The translations under genes and the position numbers were made by a program. A stretch of DNA of 64,000 nt from NCBI GenBank assembly GCA_019636475.1, contig JAHBXN010000014.1:1-64000 (forward strand), read 5' to 3'. This stretch comes from Phycisphaerae bacterium (GTDB lineage: Bacteria > Planctomycetota > Phycisphaerae > UBA1845 > UTPLA1). Under the pieces are notes generated by a model that saw only the letters and a program-made list of their open reading frames with translations, ran no database searches and had not been told where the DNA came from. Below, piece by piece: positions 34,471-43,500 of the stretch (position 1 is its first letter; every line of letters starts with the position of its first letter).

Positions 34471-34929
34471 GTGACGACACTGGATGCGACATGGAGCACG
34501 ACGATTCCGGGCTTGGCGAAGGCGCCGGGAGCGGGAGCGGACGGTCTGAAGCCGAATCGCGAGGCCGGTCGGGATGTGCTGCGCGAGCGCGTCGGCGAAT
34601 TTGTCGGGAACGTGTTTTACGGCACGCTCATGAGACAGATGCAGTCGTCAAAGCTCAAGGGGAAGTACTTTCATGGCGGCCGCGGCGAAGAGGTGTTTCA
34701 GGGCCAGTTGAACCAGGAACTGGCGACTCGAATGGGGAAATCGGTCGCGGACCCGATCGCGAAGAAGATGTATGAGGCGTTCGCGCGATTTGGTCGGGAT
34801 TCGGCCGGCAGCGAGGTAAAGCTGGGCGTGGCGGCGGAACGTTCGGCGCGGAAGGCGAACGCTCGACCGACCACGACTGTTCGGCCGCTTGTTCAGAATC
34901 AGGCGTTCGTGCTGGCGAGAGGTGAATGA
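34471..34929 (+). CDS. flgJ: FlgJ-type rod-binding protein (N-terminal domain only)
   Basis: A 152-residue protein with the rod-binding domain of FlgJ: FVGNVFYGTLMRQMQ, then GRGEEVFQGQLNQELATRMG. It serves as a rod cap or scaffold. The peptidoglycan-hydrolase half found in enteric FlgJ is absent, which is common outside gammaproteobacteria. The start is the GTG at 34471 with AGGAG 7 bases upstream; an open frame reaching back to 34381 lies inside flgI. It overlaps flgN by four bases (ATGA). Confidence 0.85.
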   Translation: MTTLDATWSTTIPGLAKAPGAGADGLKPNREAGRDVLRERVGEFVGNVFYGTLMRQMQSSKLKGKYFHGGRGEEVFQGQLNQELATRMGKSVADPIAKKMYEAFARFGRDSAGSEVKLGVAAERSARKANARPTTTVRPLVQNQAFVLARGE

Positions 34930-35456
34930 TGACGACATCGGCGCAGCTGACATCGCTTGCGGATGACATGGCGGGCGTTCTTGAAGGTCTGTGCGGCATT
35001 CAGGATCGGTTCCTGGCGGCCATCGAGCAGAAGCTGGAGGCGATGCGGCGATGCGATGTATCCGCGATGAGCGCGGCATCGGCGCTTGAGGGGGAGCTTG
35101 CGGCGGACGCCTCGCTCCTGGATGAGCGCCGATGCTGGCTTGCGGTTGAATTGTCCAAGGCGCTGGGCCTTCAGATTCCTCCGCGTGCCGATAGTGTGTC
35201 ACTCCGTTCGCTGTGTTCGCGGCTGGATGCCGCCCGGGGCGGTCGGCTTGCTGAGGTGGGTGCAAGGCTTCGTGAGAAGATGCTGCGCGTGGCTGAGTCA
35301 AATCGCGTGGTTGATCTGGTCTGTCGCGAGATGATGGCGCATTTCAAGGCGATGTTCGGCGCGATGATCCTCGCGGACGAGTCACCGAAAACGTATTCGC
35401 ACCGCGGGGCGATTGAATCGCGCGGACAAGTCTCGGTTCTCGATGCGGTGGGTTGA
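34926..35456 (+). CDS. flgN: FlgN-like flagellar export chaperone
   Basis: A 176-residue, mostly helical protein with the FlgN pattern (an N-terminal coiled segment DDMAGVLEGLCGIQDRFLAAIEQ and a middle ELSKALGL). FlgN holds FlgK and FlgL in the cytoplasm before export. No motif is strictly diagnostic, but the position between the rod protein and flgK, with a 4-base overlap and a 3-base gap, supports the call. Confidence 0.72.
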   Translation: MMTTSAQLTSLADDMAGVLEGLCGIQDRFLAAIEQKLEAMRRCDVSAMSAASALEGELAADASLLDERRCWLAVELSKALGLQIPPRADSVSLRSLCSRLDAARGGRLAEVGARLREKMLRVAESNRVVDLVCREMMAHFKAMFGAMILADESPKTYSHRGAIESRGQVSVLDAVG

Positions 35457-35459
35457 TCG

Positions 35460-37184
35460 ATGGGATTGAGTTCAGCACTGGGAATTGGGCAGAACGCGCT
35501 TGCGGCCTATCAGGCCGCGATGCAGGTGACCGGCCAGAATATCGCTAATGTCGGCACGCCGGGGTACACGCGGAACACGGCGCAACTCGCGTCCGTCGCG
35601 GGTGCGACGATTCGCGCCGGGCAAATGGGCAACGGCGTCCGCCTGCTTGCGATCAATCGGGCGATCAGCGAGTCGCTCCAGACGCGGTTGCGCTCGGCGA
35701 CATCGGACAAGGCATCGGCCAGCGCGGAGCGCGGCACGCTCACGCGGCTTGAAGGCATTCTCGATCCGCTGGGGGATTCGAATCTCGGTTCGCTCCTCTC
35801 GGAATTTTTCGGCGCGGTGGGCGATCTGGAGGCTAATCCGGACAGTGCCGCGACGCGGAGCATCGTCGTGACCACGGCGGATCGGCTTGCAAAGCGGATT
35901 CAGCAGGTCCGTACCGATCTGATCAACCATCGCATCGACGTCAACAGGGATATCGAGTCGTCGGTTGCGTCGGCAGATCGACTGGCGACTGAGATTGCGA
36001 ATCTCAACATTCAGATCAGCGTCGCGGAGGCCGGTGGCACGGGACCGGCTTCGGCGCTTCGTGATCAACGCGATCAGTTGCTTGGGCAGTTGTCAGAGAT
36101 TTTCAACATCACGGTGCGCGAGCAGCCGGGCGGCGCGGTCAACGTGTATGTCGGGAATGAGTCGTTGATTCAATTCGGACAGTCATTCGGCCTGAAGACG
36201 GAGATGGTCTCCGACGCGAACGGCCTGCCGACGGTCAATGTGCGGCTGAAGCTGAATAATGGCCTGATTTCGACTTCAAGCGGGCTGGTGGAAGGTCTGG
36301 TAAGCGCCAGGGATCAGCACAATCAGCTCCAGTTTGACCGGCTCGATCAGATCGCGCTCGCGTTGATCGGTGAGTTCAACAGGATTCACTCGGGCGGCCA
36401 GGGGCTTGCGGCGTTCAGCCAGCTCACGGGCACGAACGGCGTGATTGATTCGACAGTTGCCTTGGACACGGCCAACAACGGACTGCCCTATCTGCCCAAG
36501 ACCGGGTCATTCTTCATCAATGTCCGTGATGCGAACACGGGCGAGGTGGTGGCAACACGACAGATCAATATCAATCTGGACGGGCTGGGTTCGGATACGA
36601 CGCTGGATTCGCTGGCGGCTGATATCAATGCAAATGTTCCGAACCTGTCGGCGACGGTGCTTTCAAACGGCAGGCTTCAATTGTCCTCGGCTGACGGCTA
36701 CAGTTTCACTTTTCTGGATGACACATCCGGTGCACTTGCAGCGCTGGGGCTGAACACCTTCTTCACCGGCTCCGGTGCGGTCGATATCGGCGTCAATCCC
36801 CTGGTCGCGGGCAATGTCAACTACCTTGCCGTGGCCCGGCCGACGGACAACCCGGCTTTCTTCACGGGTGACAACAGCAATGCACTCCGATTGTCGGCGC
36901 TTCAGGATCAGGCGATTGCGAGCCTGGGCGGCGCGTCGCTTAACGAGTTTTACAACTCGTCCATCGCGGCGCTGTCGGTCGGTTCGTCGGCGGCGGCCGG
37001 CGCGGAGAAGGCCGCCGGCGTGATCTGGGATTCCCTGACGGCGCAGCGTGAGAGCATTTCGGGCGTCAACCTGGATGAGGAAGCGGTGAATCTGATGCAG
37101 TTCCAGCGGGCGTACGAAGGCGCTGCCCGTTATATGCAGGTGGTTGATTCGATGCTTCAGACCCTGTTGGGCCTGTTGAGATGA
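35460..37184 (+). CDS. flgK: flagellar hook-associated protein 1 FlgK
   Basis: A 574-residue hook-filament junction protein. The N-terminal ALAAYQAAMQVTGQNIANV and GYTRNT motif and the C-terminal VNLMQFQRAYEGAARYMQV are typical of FlgK. The middle (about 330-470) has a variable D2/D3-like domain containing INLDGLGSDTTLDSLAADIN. Length is close to E. coli FlgK (547). It is translated directly after flgN. Confidence 0.95.
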   Translation: MGLSSALGIGQNALAAYQAAMQVTGQNIANVGTPGYTRNTAQLASVAGATIRAGQMGNGVRLLAINRAISESLQTRLRSATSDKASASAERGTLTRLEGILDPLGDSNLGSLLSEFFGAVGDLEANPDSAATRSIVVTTADRLAKRIQQVRTDLINHRIDVNRDIESSVASADRLATEIANLNIQISVAEAGGTGPASALRDQRDQLLGQLSEIFNITVREQPGGAVNVYVGNESLIQFGQSFGLKTEMVSDANGLPTVNVRLKLNNGLISTSSGLVEGLVSARDQHNQLQFDRLDQIALALIGEFNRIHSGGQGLAAFSQLTGTNGVIDSTVALDTANNGLPYLPKTGSFFINVRDANTGEVVATRQININLDGLGSDTTLDSLAADINANVPNLSATVLSNGRLQLSSADGYSFTFLDDTSGALAALGLNTFFTGSGAVDIGVNPLVAGNVNYLAVARPTDNPAFFTGDNSNALRLSALQDQAIASLGGASLNEFYNSSIAALSVGSSAAAGAEKAAGVIWDSLTAQRESISGVNLDEEAVNLMQFQRAYEGAARYMQVVDSMLQTLLGLLR

Positions 37185-37254
37185 GGACGGGCGGCGGGTT
37201 CACGGAGCCTAAGTTCAAGGAGCCTGGGTTTTAGGATTGGTGAGAGCTGAGTTC

Positions 37255-39201
37255 ATGTATATCTCTTCTGCCGGAACATTATCGCGCGTCTCGACGAGCC
37301 TGAGGACATTCACCCTGTTGTCCCAGCTTCAGAGCAACACGCTGCGCATGTTTCAGGATCAGCAGCGCCTGTCGTCAGGCAGACAACTGCTGTCGGTGGG
37401 AGATGATCCGATCGCGGCGGAGCGCATCGCGCGAATGACCAAGTCGCTGGAAGGGCAGGACCAGATTCTGGCAAACCTGCGCAGCGCGGACAGCTTCCTT
37501 TCGGCGGCTGACTCGGCGATCTCGGACCTCTCGGATCTTCTGAACGACGCGGCGCGGATCGCGAGCGAGCAGGCGGGGAGCCTACAGAGTGCTGACGAGC
37601 GCGCGGCACAGGCAACGATCGTTGAGGGCATCATCGCCCAGCTTCAGAACGTGGGAAACCGTCGATTTCAGAACCAGTATCTTTTCGGCGGCCGGTCGCT
37701 CGATCGTGCTCCGATCACTGATGCATCGGGGCGTGCGACGTTGATTGCCGATCAGGGACTGCGATCGACAGCCGTCGATTTCAGATCGACGCTGCCCTTT
37801 AATCTGACGACAAGCGAGCTGTTCGGGACGGGGGAGCAGGTCATCGGCGGGGCGACGACCTTCGATGTGCAGCTTTCGGGAGGCGGGCGGATCAGCGAAC
37901 TGTCCGGCGCGACCAAGACGGGCGTCAACCTCGGCAGCATCGACATCACGGAAACGGGGCCGAACATCACTTTCCGCGTGGACCTTTCTGGTGCGGAAAC
38001 GATCGATCAGATCATTGCGCGGTTCAACGCGGCGGCATCCGGCGCTGGCAGCGGACTCGTGCTGGCGATCAATCCGGTCGATGGCGCGGCATTGCGAATT
38101 ACGCCGCCGCCGGGCAGCGGCGTCGCGGTGGTGGAAGTCGGCAACGGCACGACCGCGTCTGATCTTGGCATACGGAAGACGGTCGGCGCGGGACTCACGC
38201 TGGACGGCAACCCGGTTAACCGGCGCATGACGCTGACGACCCTGCTTGCCGATCTGGGGCCGGGCGGCATCAGCCTGCCGAGCGGACTGGAGATCAAGAA
38301 CGGGCAGATCAGCCGCACCGTGCTGTTCACGGGCGCAACGACCGTGCAGGACGTCCTGAATCGAATCAACAACGCCGGCGCGCATGTGCGGGCGCGAATC
38401 AACGCCGCCGGCGACGGCTTCGAGCTTGAGAATCTCGCGGCTGGAACGGTGCTGGTGATCGGCGAGAACGGCGGCAGCGACGCCGCGACGCTGGGTCTTC
38501 GCACGTTGAGTTCGAATACACCGCTGTCTCGATTGAACGGCGGTCGCGGCATTCATCCGGTTGAAGGCAACGACTTACGCATTACGAATGCGAATGGCAT
38601 TTCGTTCGAGGTCGATTTGAGCGGCTTGACGACGCTTGAGGCGGTGATTGCTGCCATCAATGCGGCATCGTCAACGGCCGGCGCAGGCATCACTGCGGCG
38701 GTGGCGCCGAACGGCGCGGGGCTGCGACTGACGGGGCCGGCGGGTCCGGATCCGATCACGGTGTCGAGTCCGAATCCGCCGCTGTCGCCGGTCGCGCAGG
38801 AGCTGGGGCTGAACGTGGCGGGAACGTCGACGTTGCTGGATGGTTCCGCGGTCGGTGGATTCATGCAAGCCGGCGTGTTCAGTGCCCTGTATCAGCTGCG
38901 CGATGCGCTGCTGGCGGATGATTCGCAGGGTATCACGGTTGCGGGTGGTTTGATCAACGCGGCCCAGCGGCGCCTGTCGAGCATCGCCGGCAAGGTGGGG
39001 GCGCGGTCTCGCGACATGCAGAGCCGGATGAATCAGTTGGAGGACGCGGTCTCGGCAACGAATGCGTTGCTGTCGGACATTCGAGACGTGGATTTCGTGG
39101 AGGCGGTCACGCGCTTCCAGCAGGCCCAGACGTCGCTGCAGGCGAGCCTGCAAGTGGGTTCACAGACTTTCAGTCTGTCGTTGCTGAATTTCCTGCGATG
39201 A
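37255..39201 (+). CDS. flgL: flagellar hook-associated protein 3 FlgL, extended by IN-motif repeats
   Basis: A 648-residue junction protein, twice the usual length (E. coli FlgL 317). The ends are FlgL-like: the N-terminal FLS/LQSNTLRMFQDQQRLSSGRQ and SVGDDPIAAERI, and the C-terminal DVDFVEAVTRFQQAQTSLQASLQ. Between about 195 and 545 it carries four repeats of the flagellin hook IN motif, each with a phrase like ITFRVDLSGAETIDQIIARFN. These probably form surface domains on the junction. The ATG at 37255 is preferred; the TTG at 37237 is possible. Lies 70 bases after flgK. Confidence 0.88.
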   Translation: MYISSAGTLSRVSTSLRTFTLLSQLQSNTLRMFQDQQRLSSGRQLLSVGDDPIAAERIARMTKSLEGQDQILANLRSADSFLSAADSAISDLSDLLNDAARIASEQAGSLQSADERAAQATIVEGIIAQLQNVGNRRFQNQYLFGGRSLDRAPITDASGRATLIADQGLRSTAVDFRSTLPFNLTTSELFGTGEQVIGGATTFDVQLSGGGRISELSGATKTGVNLGSIDITETGPNITFRVDLSGAETIDQIIARFNAAASGAGSGLVLAINPVDGAALRITPPPGSGVAVVEVGNGTTASDLGIRKTVGAGLTLDGNPVNRRMTLTTLLADLGPGGISLPSGLEIKNGQISRTVLFTGATTVQDVLNRINNAGAHVRARINAAGDGFELENLAAGTVLVIGENGGSDAATLGLRTLSSNTPLSRLNGGRGIHPVEGNDLRITNANGISFEVDLSGLTTLEAVIAAINAASSTAGAGITAAVAPNGAGLRLTGPAGPDPITVSSPNPPLSPVAQELGLNVAGTSTLLDGSAVGGFMQAGVFSALYQLRDALLADDSQGITVAGGLINAAQRRLSSIAGKVGARSRDMQSRMNQLEDAVSATNALLSDIRDVDFVEAVTRFQQAQTSLQASLQVGSQTFSLSLLNFLR

Positions 39202-39345
39202 ATGGACTCATCGCGAGCAACGGCGGTTTTGTCTTTTTTGGGAAGGATCATCCGGGAATCGGTGAATCGGCCAATGGGGCCGCGGACCGAGCGACCGGGA
39301 GATCAGCGATAGAGGCCGCGAACCGGCGGCCGGGAGCACGGTGAC

Positions 39346-39807
39346 ATGATGATCCAGACTTCAAGGTTCGGAGGAATTGAAGTAGATGACCAGCGGTTCC
39401 TGAATTTTCCGAAGGGGCTGCTGGGTTTTCCGGATGACCGCGAGTACGCGCTGATCCAGACGGGCGAGGACAGCGCATTTTACTGGATGCAGGCGGTGCA
39501 TCGACCTGAACTGGCGTTCGTGGTGTGCGACCCGCGTTTGTTCGTGCCGGACTATCGCATCGCGATCAAGACTGAGGATCTGGCCCAGATCGGCCTGGCG
39601 GACACGAGCGGCTCGCAGGTTTTTGTGATCGTGAACAAGGTCGAGGACATGCTGACGGGCAATCTGCAGGGTCCGCTGGTGATCAACATCGCGACGCGCG
39701 TGGGCAAGCAGCTCGTGCTTTCGGACAAGAAGTATTCGACCCGACATCCGCTAATGCGGCTGCCCGGTCAGCAGTCACAGCAGCGCGCGGTCAGCAAGAC
39801 GGCCTGA
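39346..39807 (+). CDS. fliW: flagellar assembly factor FliW
   Basis: A 153-residue cytoplasmic protein that binds flagellin and CsrA. In Bacillus, free FliW sequesters CsrA; when flagellin accumulates, it displaces CsrA, which then blocks flagellin translation. FliW signatures seen are FPKGLLGFPDDREYALI, YWMQAVHRPELAFVV and GPLVINIATRVGKQLVL (near residues 20-125). GGGAG lies before the ATG. It directly precedes csrA, and flagellin follows, the same neighbourhood as in firmicutes. Confidence 0.95.
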   Translation: MMIQTSRFGGIEVDDQRFLNFPKGLLGFPDDREYALIQTGEDSAFYWMQAVHRPELAFVVCDPRLFVPDYRIAIKTEDLAQIGLADTSGSQVFVIVNKVEDMLTGNLQGPLVINIATRVGKQLVLSDKKYSTRHPLMRLPGQQSQQRAVSKTA

Positions 39808-39977
39808 GCACCGGCGCAACGCAGGCTTTAAGGAACGCCTATGATGCACAGGGCGAGGCGTCGGTTTCGGCCGACGGGGCGAGTTTGCTCACGGTGCGCG
39901 ATGGGCTACGAAGGAATGGTGAGTCAAATGTCAGGACGACACCCGCGGGCTCGCGTCGACGGTCCATCGCGTCGGCG

Positions 39978-39994
39978 TGGCTCTGGAGGAGCCA
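39978..39994 (+). promoter_or_regulatory. GGA-loop hairpin overlapping the csrA Shine-Dalgarno
   Basis: TGGCTC (39978-39983) pairs with GAGCCA (39989-39994) around the loop TGGAG. The loop and 3' arm contain the GGAGGAG ribosome-binding site of csrA, whose ATG is at 39998. GGA in a hairpin loop at the translation start is the hallmark of a CsrA-bound site, so CsrA probably represses its own synthesis. Confidence 0.6.
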
Positions 39995-39997
39995 ACC

Positions 39998-40303
39998 ATG
40001 TTGGTGCTATCGCGTCAGCGCGATGAAACAATCATGATCGGAGACGACGTGGAAATCACCGTCGTCGACATCCGTGGCGACAAGGTTCGCCTCGGCATCA
40101 CAGCGCCGCCGCATATTCCGGTGCATCGCAAGGAGGTTTACGAGGCGATCAAGCGGGAGAATCGGGCGGCGGCAAACATCAAACCTGAAGATCTGCCGGA
40201 AGGGTCGCCTCCGCGCGGGCCGCAGCAGCCGCCAGGGTCACAGGGACCGCAGCCAGGTACGGGACGGAAGCCGAAGCAGGACAACCAGGGCAAGGGTTCA
40301 TGA
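39998..40303 (+). CDS. csrA: carbon storage regulator CsrA
   Basis: A 101-residue RNA-binding translational regulator, dimeric. The core [17 protein letters not shown], then [25 protein letters not shown] is typical. It is 40 residues longer than E. coli CsrA because of a Pro/Gly/Gln/Lys-rich tail after IKREN, likely disordered. The ATG at 39998 starts the conserved domain and has a strong ribosome-binding site, though this lies inside a hairpin. The genes around it (fliW, flagellin) indicate that it controls flagellin and flagellar output. Confidence 0.96.
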   Translation: MLVLSRQRDETIMIGDDVEITVVDIRGDKVRLGITAPPHIPVHRKEVYEAIKRENRAAANIKPEDLPEGSPPRGPQQPPGSQGPQPGTGRKPKQDNQGKGS

Positions 40304-40395
40304 GTTCTTGATGCCGTCGGCCACGGAAGGCTGATTTCGGCGACCTTACGATTCGGCGCCTTGGGGCGCGATCGGATCTTCACGGAGGAATGCGT

Positions 40396-41838
40396 ATGAC
40401 ACGCATTAATACGAACACGTCCGCACTCGCAGCAGTGCGGAACCTATCCCGCTCGCAGCGATCGCTGCAATCCTCGCTTGAGCGGCTCTCGACCGGCCTG
40501 CGAATCAATCGCGGGGCGGACGATCCGGCGGGGTTGATCATCTCGCAGAACCTCCGTTCAGAGATTGAATCTGTTCGGCAGGCGATCGCGAACTCGCAGC
40601 GCGCCAGCAACGTCATTGCGACGACCGAAGGCGCGCTGGATGAGGTGGCGAACCTGCTGAATGACATCAAGAGTCTGATCATCGAGGCGGCCAACAGCGG
40701 CGCGGTGTCCGATGATGAGATTCGGGCCAACCAGCTTCAGATTGACGATGCGATCAATTCGATCACACGGATTGCGAATACGACCACGTTTGGCGGACGA
40801 AAGCTGCTTAACGGCTCGCTTTCGTACATCACCAGTGGCATCGTCGCGACACAGATCACCGACCTCAACATCAGCAAGGCGCAGCTGGGCACGGCGCCTT
40901 TCCTCCCGGTCGAAATCAATGTCATACAATCGGCACAGCGGGCACAACTATTCTTCCCGGTCGATGTGCTGAGCGGCTCCGTCACGATCGAGCTGGCCGG
41001 CCAGAACGGCGTGGACTCCATCGCGCTTCAGTCCGGTCAGACCGCGTCGCAGATCCTGGCCGCGATCAACAGCAAGACGGATGCGACCGGCGTCAGTGCG
41101 ACCTTCATCAACGGCAATGCGGCTTCGGGCATCATCCTCACCTCGGTCGGCTTTGGCAGCGATGCGTTCGTCAGCGTGCAGGAGATCGGCGGTAACGGCG
41201 CGATCCAGGCGCTGTTTGAGGACGAAACCGGTGCACAGAAGGCCCGCGACATCGGCCGCGACGTGTCGGCCACGATCAACGGCGCGGGTATCATCGGAAA
41301 GGGTCTGAACCTCGCGCTGAACAACAGCGCACTGGGCATCGAACTTCGGATTCAGGAGGCATTCAACACAAACGGGTCGGCCTCATCGTTTGCAATCGCC
41401 GGCGGTGGCGCGATCTTCCAGCTCGGACCCGGCGTGGACACGAATCAGCAGGTGAACATCGGGGTCCAATCGGTCGCTGCGACCCGGCTCGGCAACGCGA
41501 CAATCGGCTACTTGCAGGAGATTACCGACGCCGGGAAGTTCTCACTGACCAAGGGCGAAGCTTCACAGGCTGCGATGATCATCGAGGAGGCCATCAAGCA
41601 GGTATCGGTGTTGCGAGGGCGGCTCGGCGCCTTCGAAAAGAACACGCTCGATACCAACGTGAATCAGCTCTCGATCACGATGGAGAATCTGACGGCCGCC
41701 GAATCAAGCATTCGCGATCTGGACTTCGCGATGGAGACGGCGCAGTTGACTCGTAACCAGATTCTCGTGAGCGCGGGAACGAGCATCCTCGCGGTCGCCA
41801 ATCAAACGCCGCAGTCAGTGCTTTCGCTGCTTCGCTAG
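40396..41838 (+). CDS. fliC: flagellin
   Basis: A 480-residue filament subunit exported by the flagellar type III system. The conserved N-terminal D0/D1 region runs from TRINTNTSALAAVRNLSRSQ through LSTGLRINRGADDPAG and the C-terminal end ETAQLTRNQILVSAGTSILAVANQTPQSVLSLLR is standard (quoted in pieces). The central domain (about 195-290) contains a flagellin hook IN motif (VTIELAGQNGVDSIALQSGQ), probably forming the exposed surface. The ATG at 40396 is preferred to that at 40390, because GGAGGA is then at the right distance. FliW and CsrA upstream presumably control its translation. Confidence 0.95.
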   Translation: MTRINTNTSALAAVRNLSRSQRSLQSSLERLSTGLRINRGADDPAGLIISQNLRSEIESVRQAIANSQRASNVIATTEGALDEVANLLNDIKSLIIEAANSGAVSDDEIRANQLQIDDAINSITRIANTTTFGGRKLLNGSLSYITSGIVATQITDLNISKAQLGTAPFLPVEINVIQSAQRAQLFFPVDVLSGSVTIELAGQNGVDSIALQSGQTASQILAAINSKTDATGVSATFINGNAASGIILTSVGFGSDAFVSVQEIGGNGAIQALFEDETGAQKARDIGRDVSATINGAGIIGKGLNLALNNSALGIELRIQEAFNTNGSASSFAIAGGGAIFQLGPGVDTNQQVNIGVQSVAATRLGNATIGYLQEITDAGKFSLTKGEASQAAMIIEEAIKQVSVLRGRLGAFEKNTLDTNVNQLSITMENLTAAESSIRDLDFAMETAQLTRNQILVSAGTSILAVANQTPQSVLSLLR

Positions 41839-41903
41839 TTCGACCGAGCGTTCGCGCACGGACGCGCTTCCCTGACGCGCCCGGCGATCAGTCACAATTC
41901 AAC

Positions 41904-41934
41904 GCCCGCGGCAGACGTGTCGCGGGCTTTTCTC
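41904..41934 (+). terminator. rho-independent terminator of the flagellin gene
   Basis: GCCCGCG (41904-41910) pairs with CGCGGGC (41921-41927) around a 10-base loop and is followed by TTTTCT. It ends the flagellar block and lies before the -10 box of the next gene. Confidence 0.85.
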
Positions 41935-41957
41935 ATTCTACCGGGATTGCGTTCCAG

Positions 41958-41963
41958 TATACT
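41958..41963 (+). promoter_or_regulatory. -10 box of the DNA methyltransferase, leaderless-type
   Basis: TATACT 7 bases before the ATG at 41971, with no Shine-Dalgarno in between, in a spot where the -10 to start distance suggests that the transcript begins at or next to the start codon. Confidence 0.5.
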
Positions 41964-41970
41964 GTGGCCG

Positions 41971-43500
41971 ATGTCGCGACAGGGGATGTCATTTGATAAA
42001 CAGATCGCATCGCGGCGCGCGCTGGGGCAGGTCTTCACGCCGCGAGCGGTGGCGGATTGGATGACGGCGTGGGCCTGCGCGCATGGGCCGAGATCGATTC
42101 TCGATCCTGCCTTGGGGCCTGGCGTCTTTGTCGATGCAGCGGCGTCTTATTTCGCCTTCCGTGGCTTTCCAGATCGACCGTCGGTGGATGCATACGATGT
42201 GGACGCTGCGATGATCCGCTCGTTTTGCGCTCCGGCGGAACTGGGCGTCGTCACGTGCCGATGCGAGGACTTTCTGACGGCCGAGCTTCCTCGGGCTTAC
42301 GAGGCGATCCTTGCAAATCCGCCTTATGTGCGGCATCACGCTCATCGTTACGGCGAGTCGGTATTCGGTCGATTTGATCGGCTTTGCGGACGTCGCCTCA
42401 GTCGACTGACGAATGTTTATGGGCTGTTTCTGCTTCGCATCTGGGAAGCCCTGGCGCCCAGCGGGCGGGCGGCGGTCATCACACCGGCCGAATGGCTGAA
42501 CGCCGACTTCGGAGCGCCGATCAAGGCATTTCTTCTGGAACGGAACGGACTCGACGGTATCGTGCAGTTTCCACATGCTTCGAAGGTGTTTCAGGATGTC
42601 ATGACCACGGCAGCGATCACACTGTTGCGGAGGGGCCGTGGCGATGACGAACCGGTTCAATTGGCTACGGTCGAGACGGCCGGAGGACCGGACGATCGCC
42701 TGTTGGAGCGTGCGCCGGGTGTTCCTCGGAGCGTGCTTGATCCGAAGCGAAAGTGGACGCCGCTGTTCGAAGCGCGCGGGCAGGGTTCGACAAGCTTAGG
42801 GGGCGGACGTTCGCGACATCGCTCGGTCAGGCCCGTTGCGGACGCGATTACGCTAGGGAGTCTGGCGCGGTGTGTTCGAGGAATTGCCACGGGAGCCAAC
42901 CAGTACTTCACGCTTCGCGAATCGGATCGGATGCGACACGGATTGGATCGCGCGGATTTTTCGATTTGTGTGACGAAGGCGCAGTCCGCGATCGGATCAG
43001 TCTTCTCGCTCGATGACGTGGAACGATTGATCAAGGCGGATCAGCGGATTTATCTGTTGAGTCCGCGCGAGCCGCTCAGCGAGCCGGTGCAGGCGTACCT
43101 CGATTGGGGCAAATCTCTGGGAATTCACCGGCGGTATCTGCCCGCGCATCGGCCGGTGTGGTTCAGGCCGGAGCACCGTCCGGCGGCGCCGATCTGGGTG
43201 TCTGTGTTCGCGCGCGGCCGATTCAGGTTTGTCCGGAACGAGGCAGCGGCACTGAATCTGACGGCTTTTCATGGACTGTATCCTCGGACCGACGCCGCCG
43301 CGCTCATGGAGCGTTTGTTCGAATACCTGACAAGCGATGCTGCGCAGGATGCACTGTCCTGTCATCGGCGGATCTATGCAGAGGGACTGCTGAAACTGGA
43401 GCCTCGGGACGTGGAGGCGATTGAAGTTCCTCGAACGCTTTTCGGCGCGAGTCAGTTCCCTGTCACCGCGTTGAGGAATTCCTCGATGCGCGGACCATAG
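41971..43500 (+). CDS. solitary N6-adenine DNA methyltransferase (Eco57I-like)
   Basis: About 509 residues. Motif X-like GQVFTPRAVADWM lies at about 19-31, the SAM-binding motif I LDPALGPG at 44-51, and the catalytic NPPY at 116-119, which marks N6-adenine (or N4-cytosine) methyltransferases. The rest contains a target-recognition-like region (about 300-480). No restriction nuclease or specificity subunit is adjacent. It may guard the cell's own DNA, act in regulation, or be the remains of a restriction system. The ATG at 41971 follows a TATACT box by seven bases; there is no ribosome-binding site. The last 49 bases overlap the convergent hydrolase gene. Confidence 0.85.
   Translation: MSRQGMSFDKQIASRRALGQVFTPRAVADWMTAWACAHGPRSILDPALGPGVFVDAAASYFAFRGFPDRPSVDAYDVDAAMIRSFCAPAELGVVTCRCEDFLTAELPRAYEAILANPPYVRHHAHRYGESVFGRFDRLCGRRLSRLTNVYGLFLLRIWEALAPSGRAAVITPAEWLNADFGAPIKAFLLERNGLDGIVQFPHASKVFQDVMTTAAITLLRRGRGDDEPVQLATVETAGGPDDRLLERAPGVPRSVLDPKRKWTPLFEARGQGSTSLGGGRSRHRSVRPVADAITLGSLARCVRGIATGANQYFTLRESDRMRHGLDRADFSICVTKAQSAIGSVFSLDDVERLIKADQRIYLLSPREPLSEPVQAYLDWGKSLGIHRRYLPAHRPVWFRPEHRPAAPIWVSVFARGRFRFVRNEAAALNLTAFHGLYPRTDAAALMERLFEYLTSDAAQDALSCHRRIYAEGLLKLEPRDVEAIEVPRTLFGASQFPVTALRNSSMRGP

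Noticed and set aside
33186-34499. 437-codon open frame antisense to flgI
   Set aside because: Shadow of FlgI, which has full family signatures; the antisense protein is His/Arg-rich and has no domain.
39841-40026. 61-codon frame between fliW and csrA
   Set aside because: Arg/Gly-rich, overlaps the csrA start and its hairpin; probably untranslated leader.
40356-40369. 5-bp hairpin before flagellin (GCGCC, TTGG loop, GGCGC)
   Set aside because: The loop has no GGA and the stem is short, so I did not call it a CsrA site.
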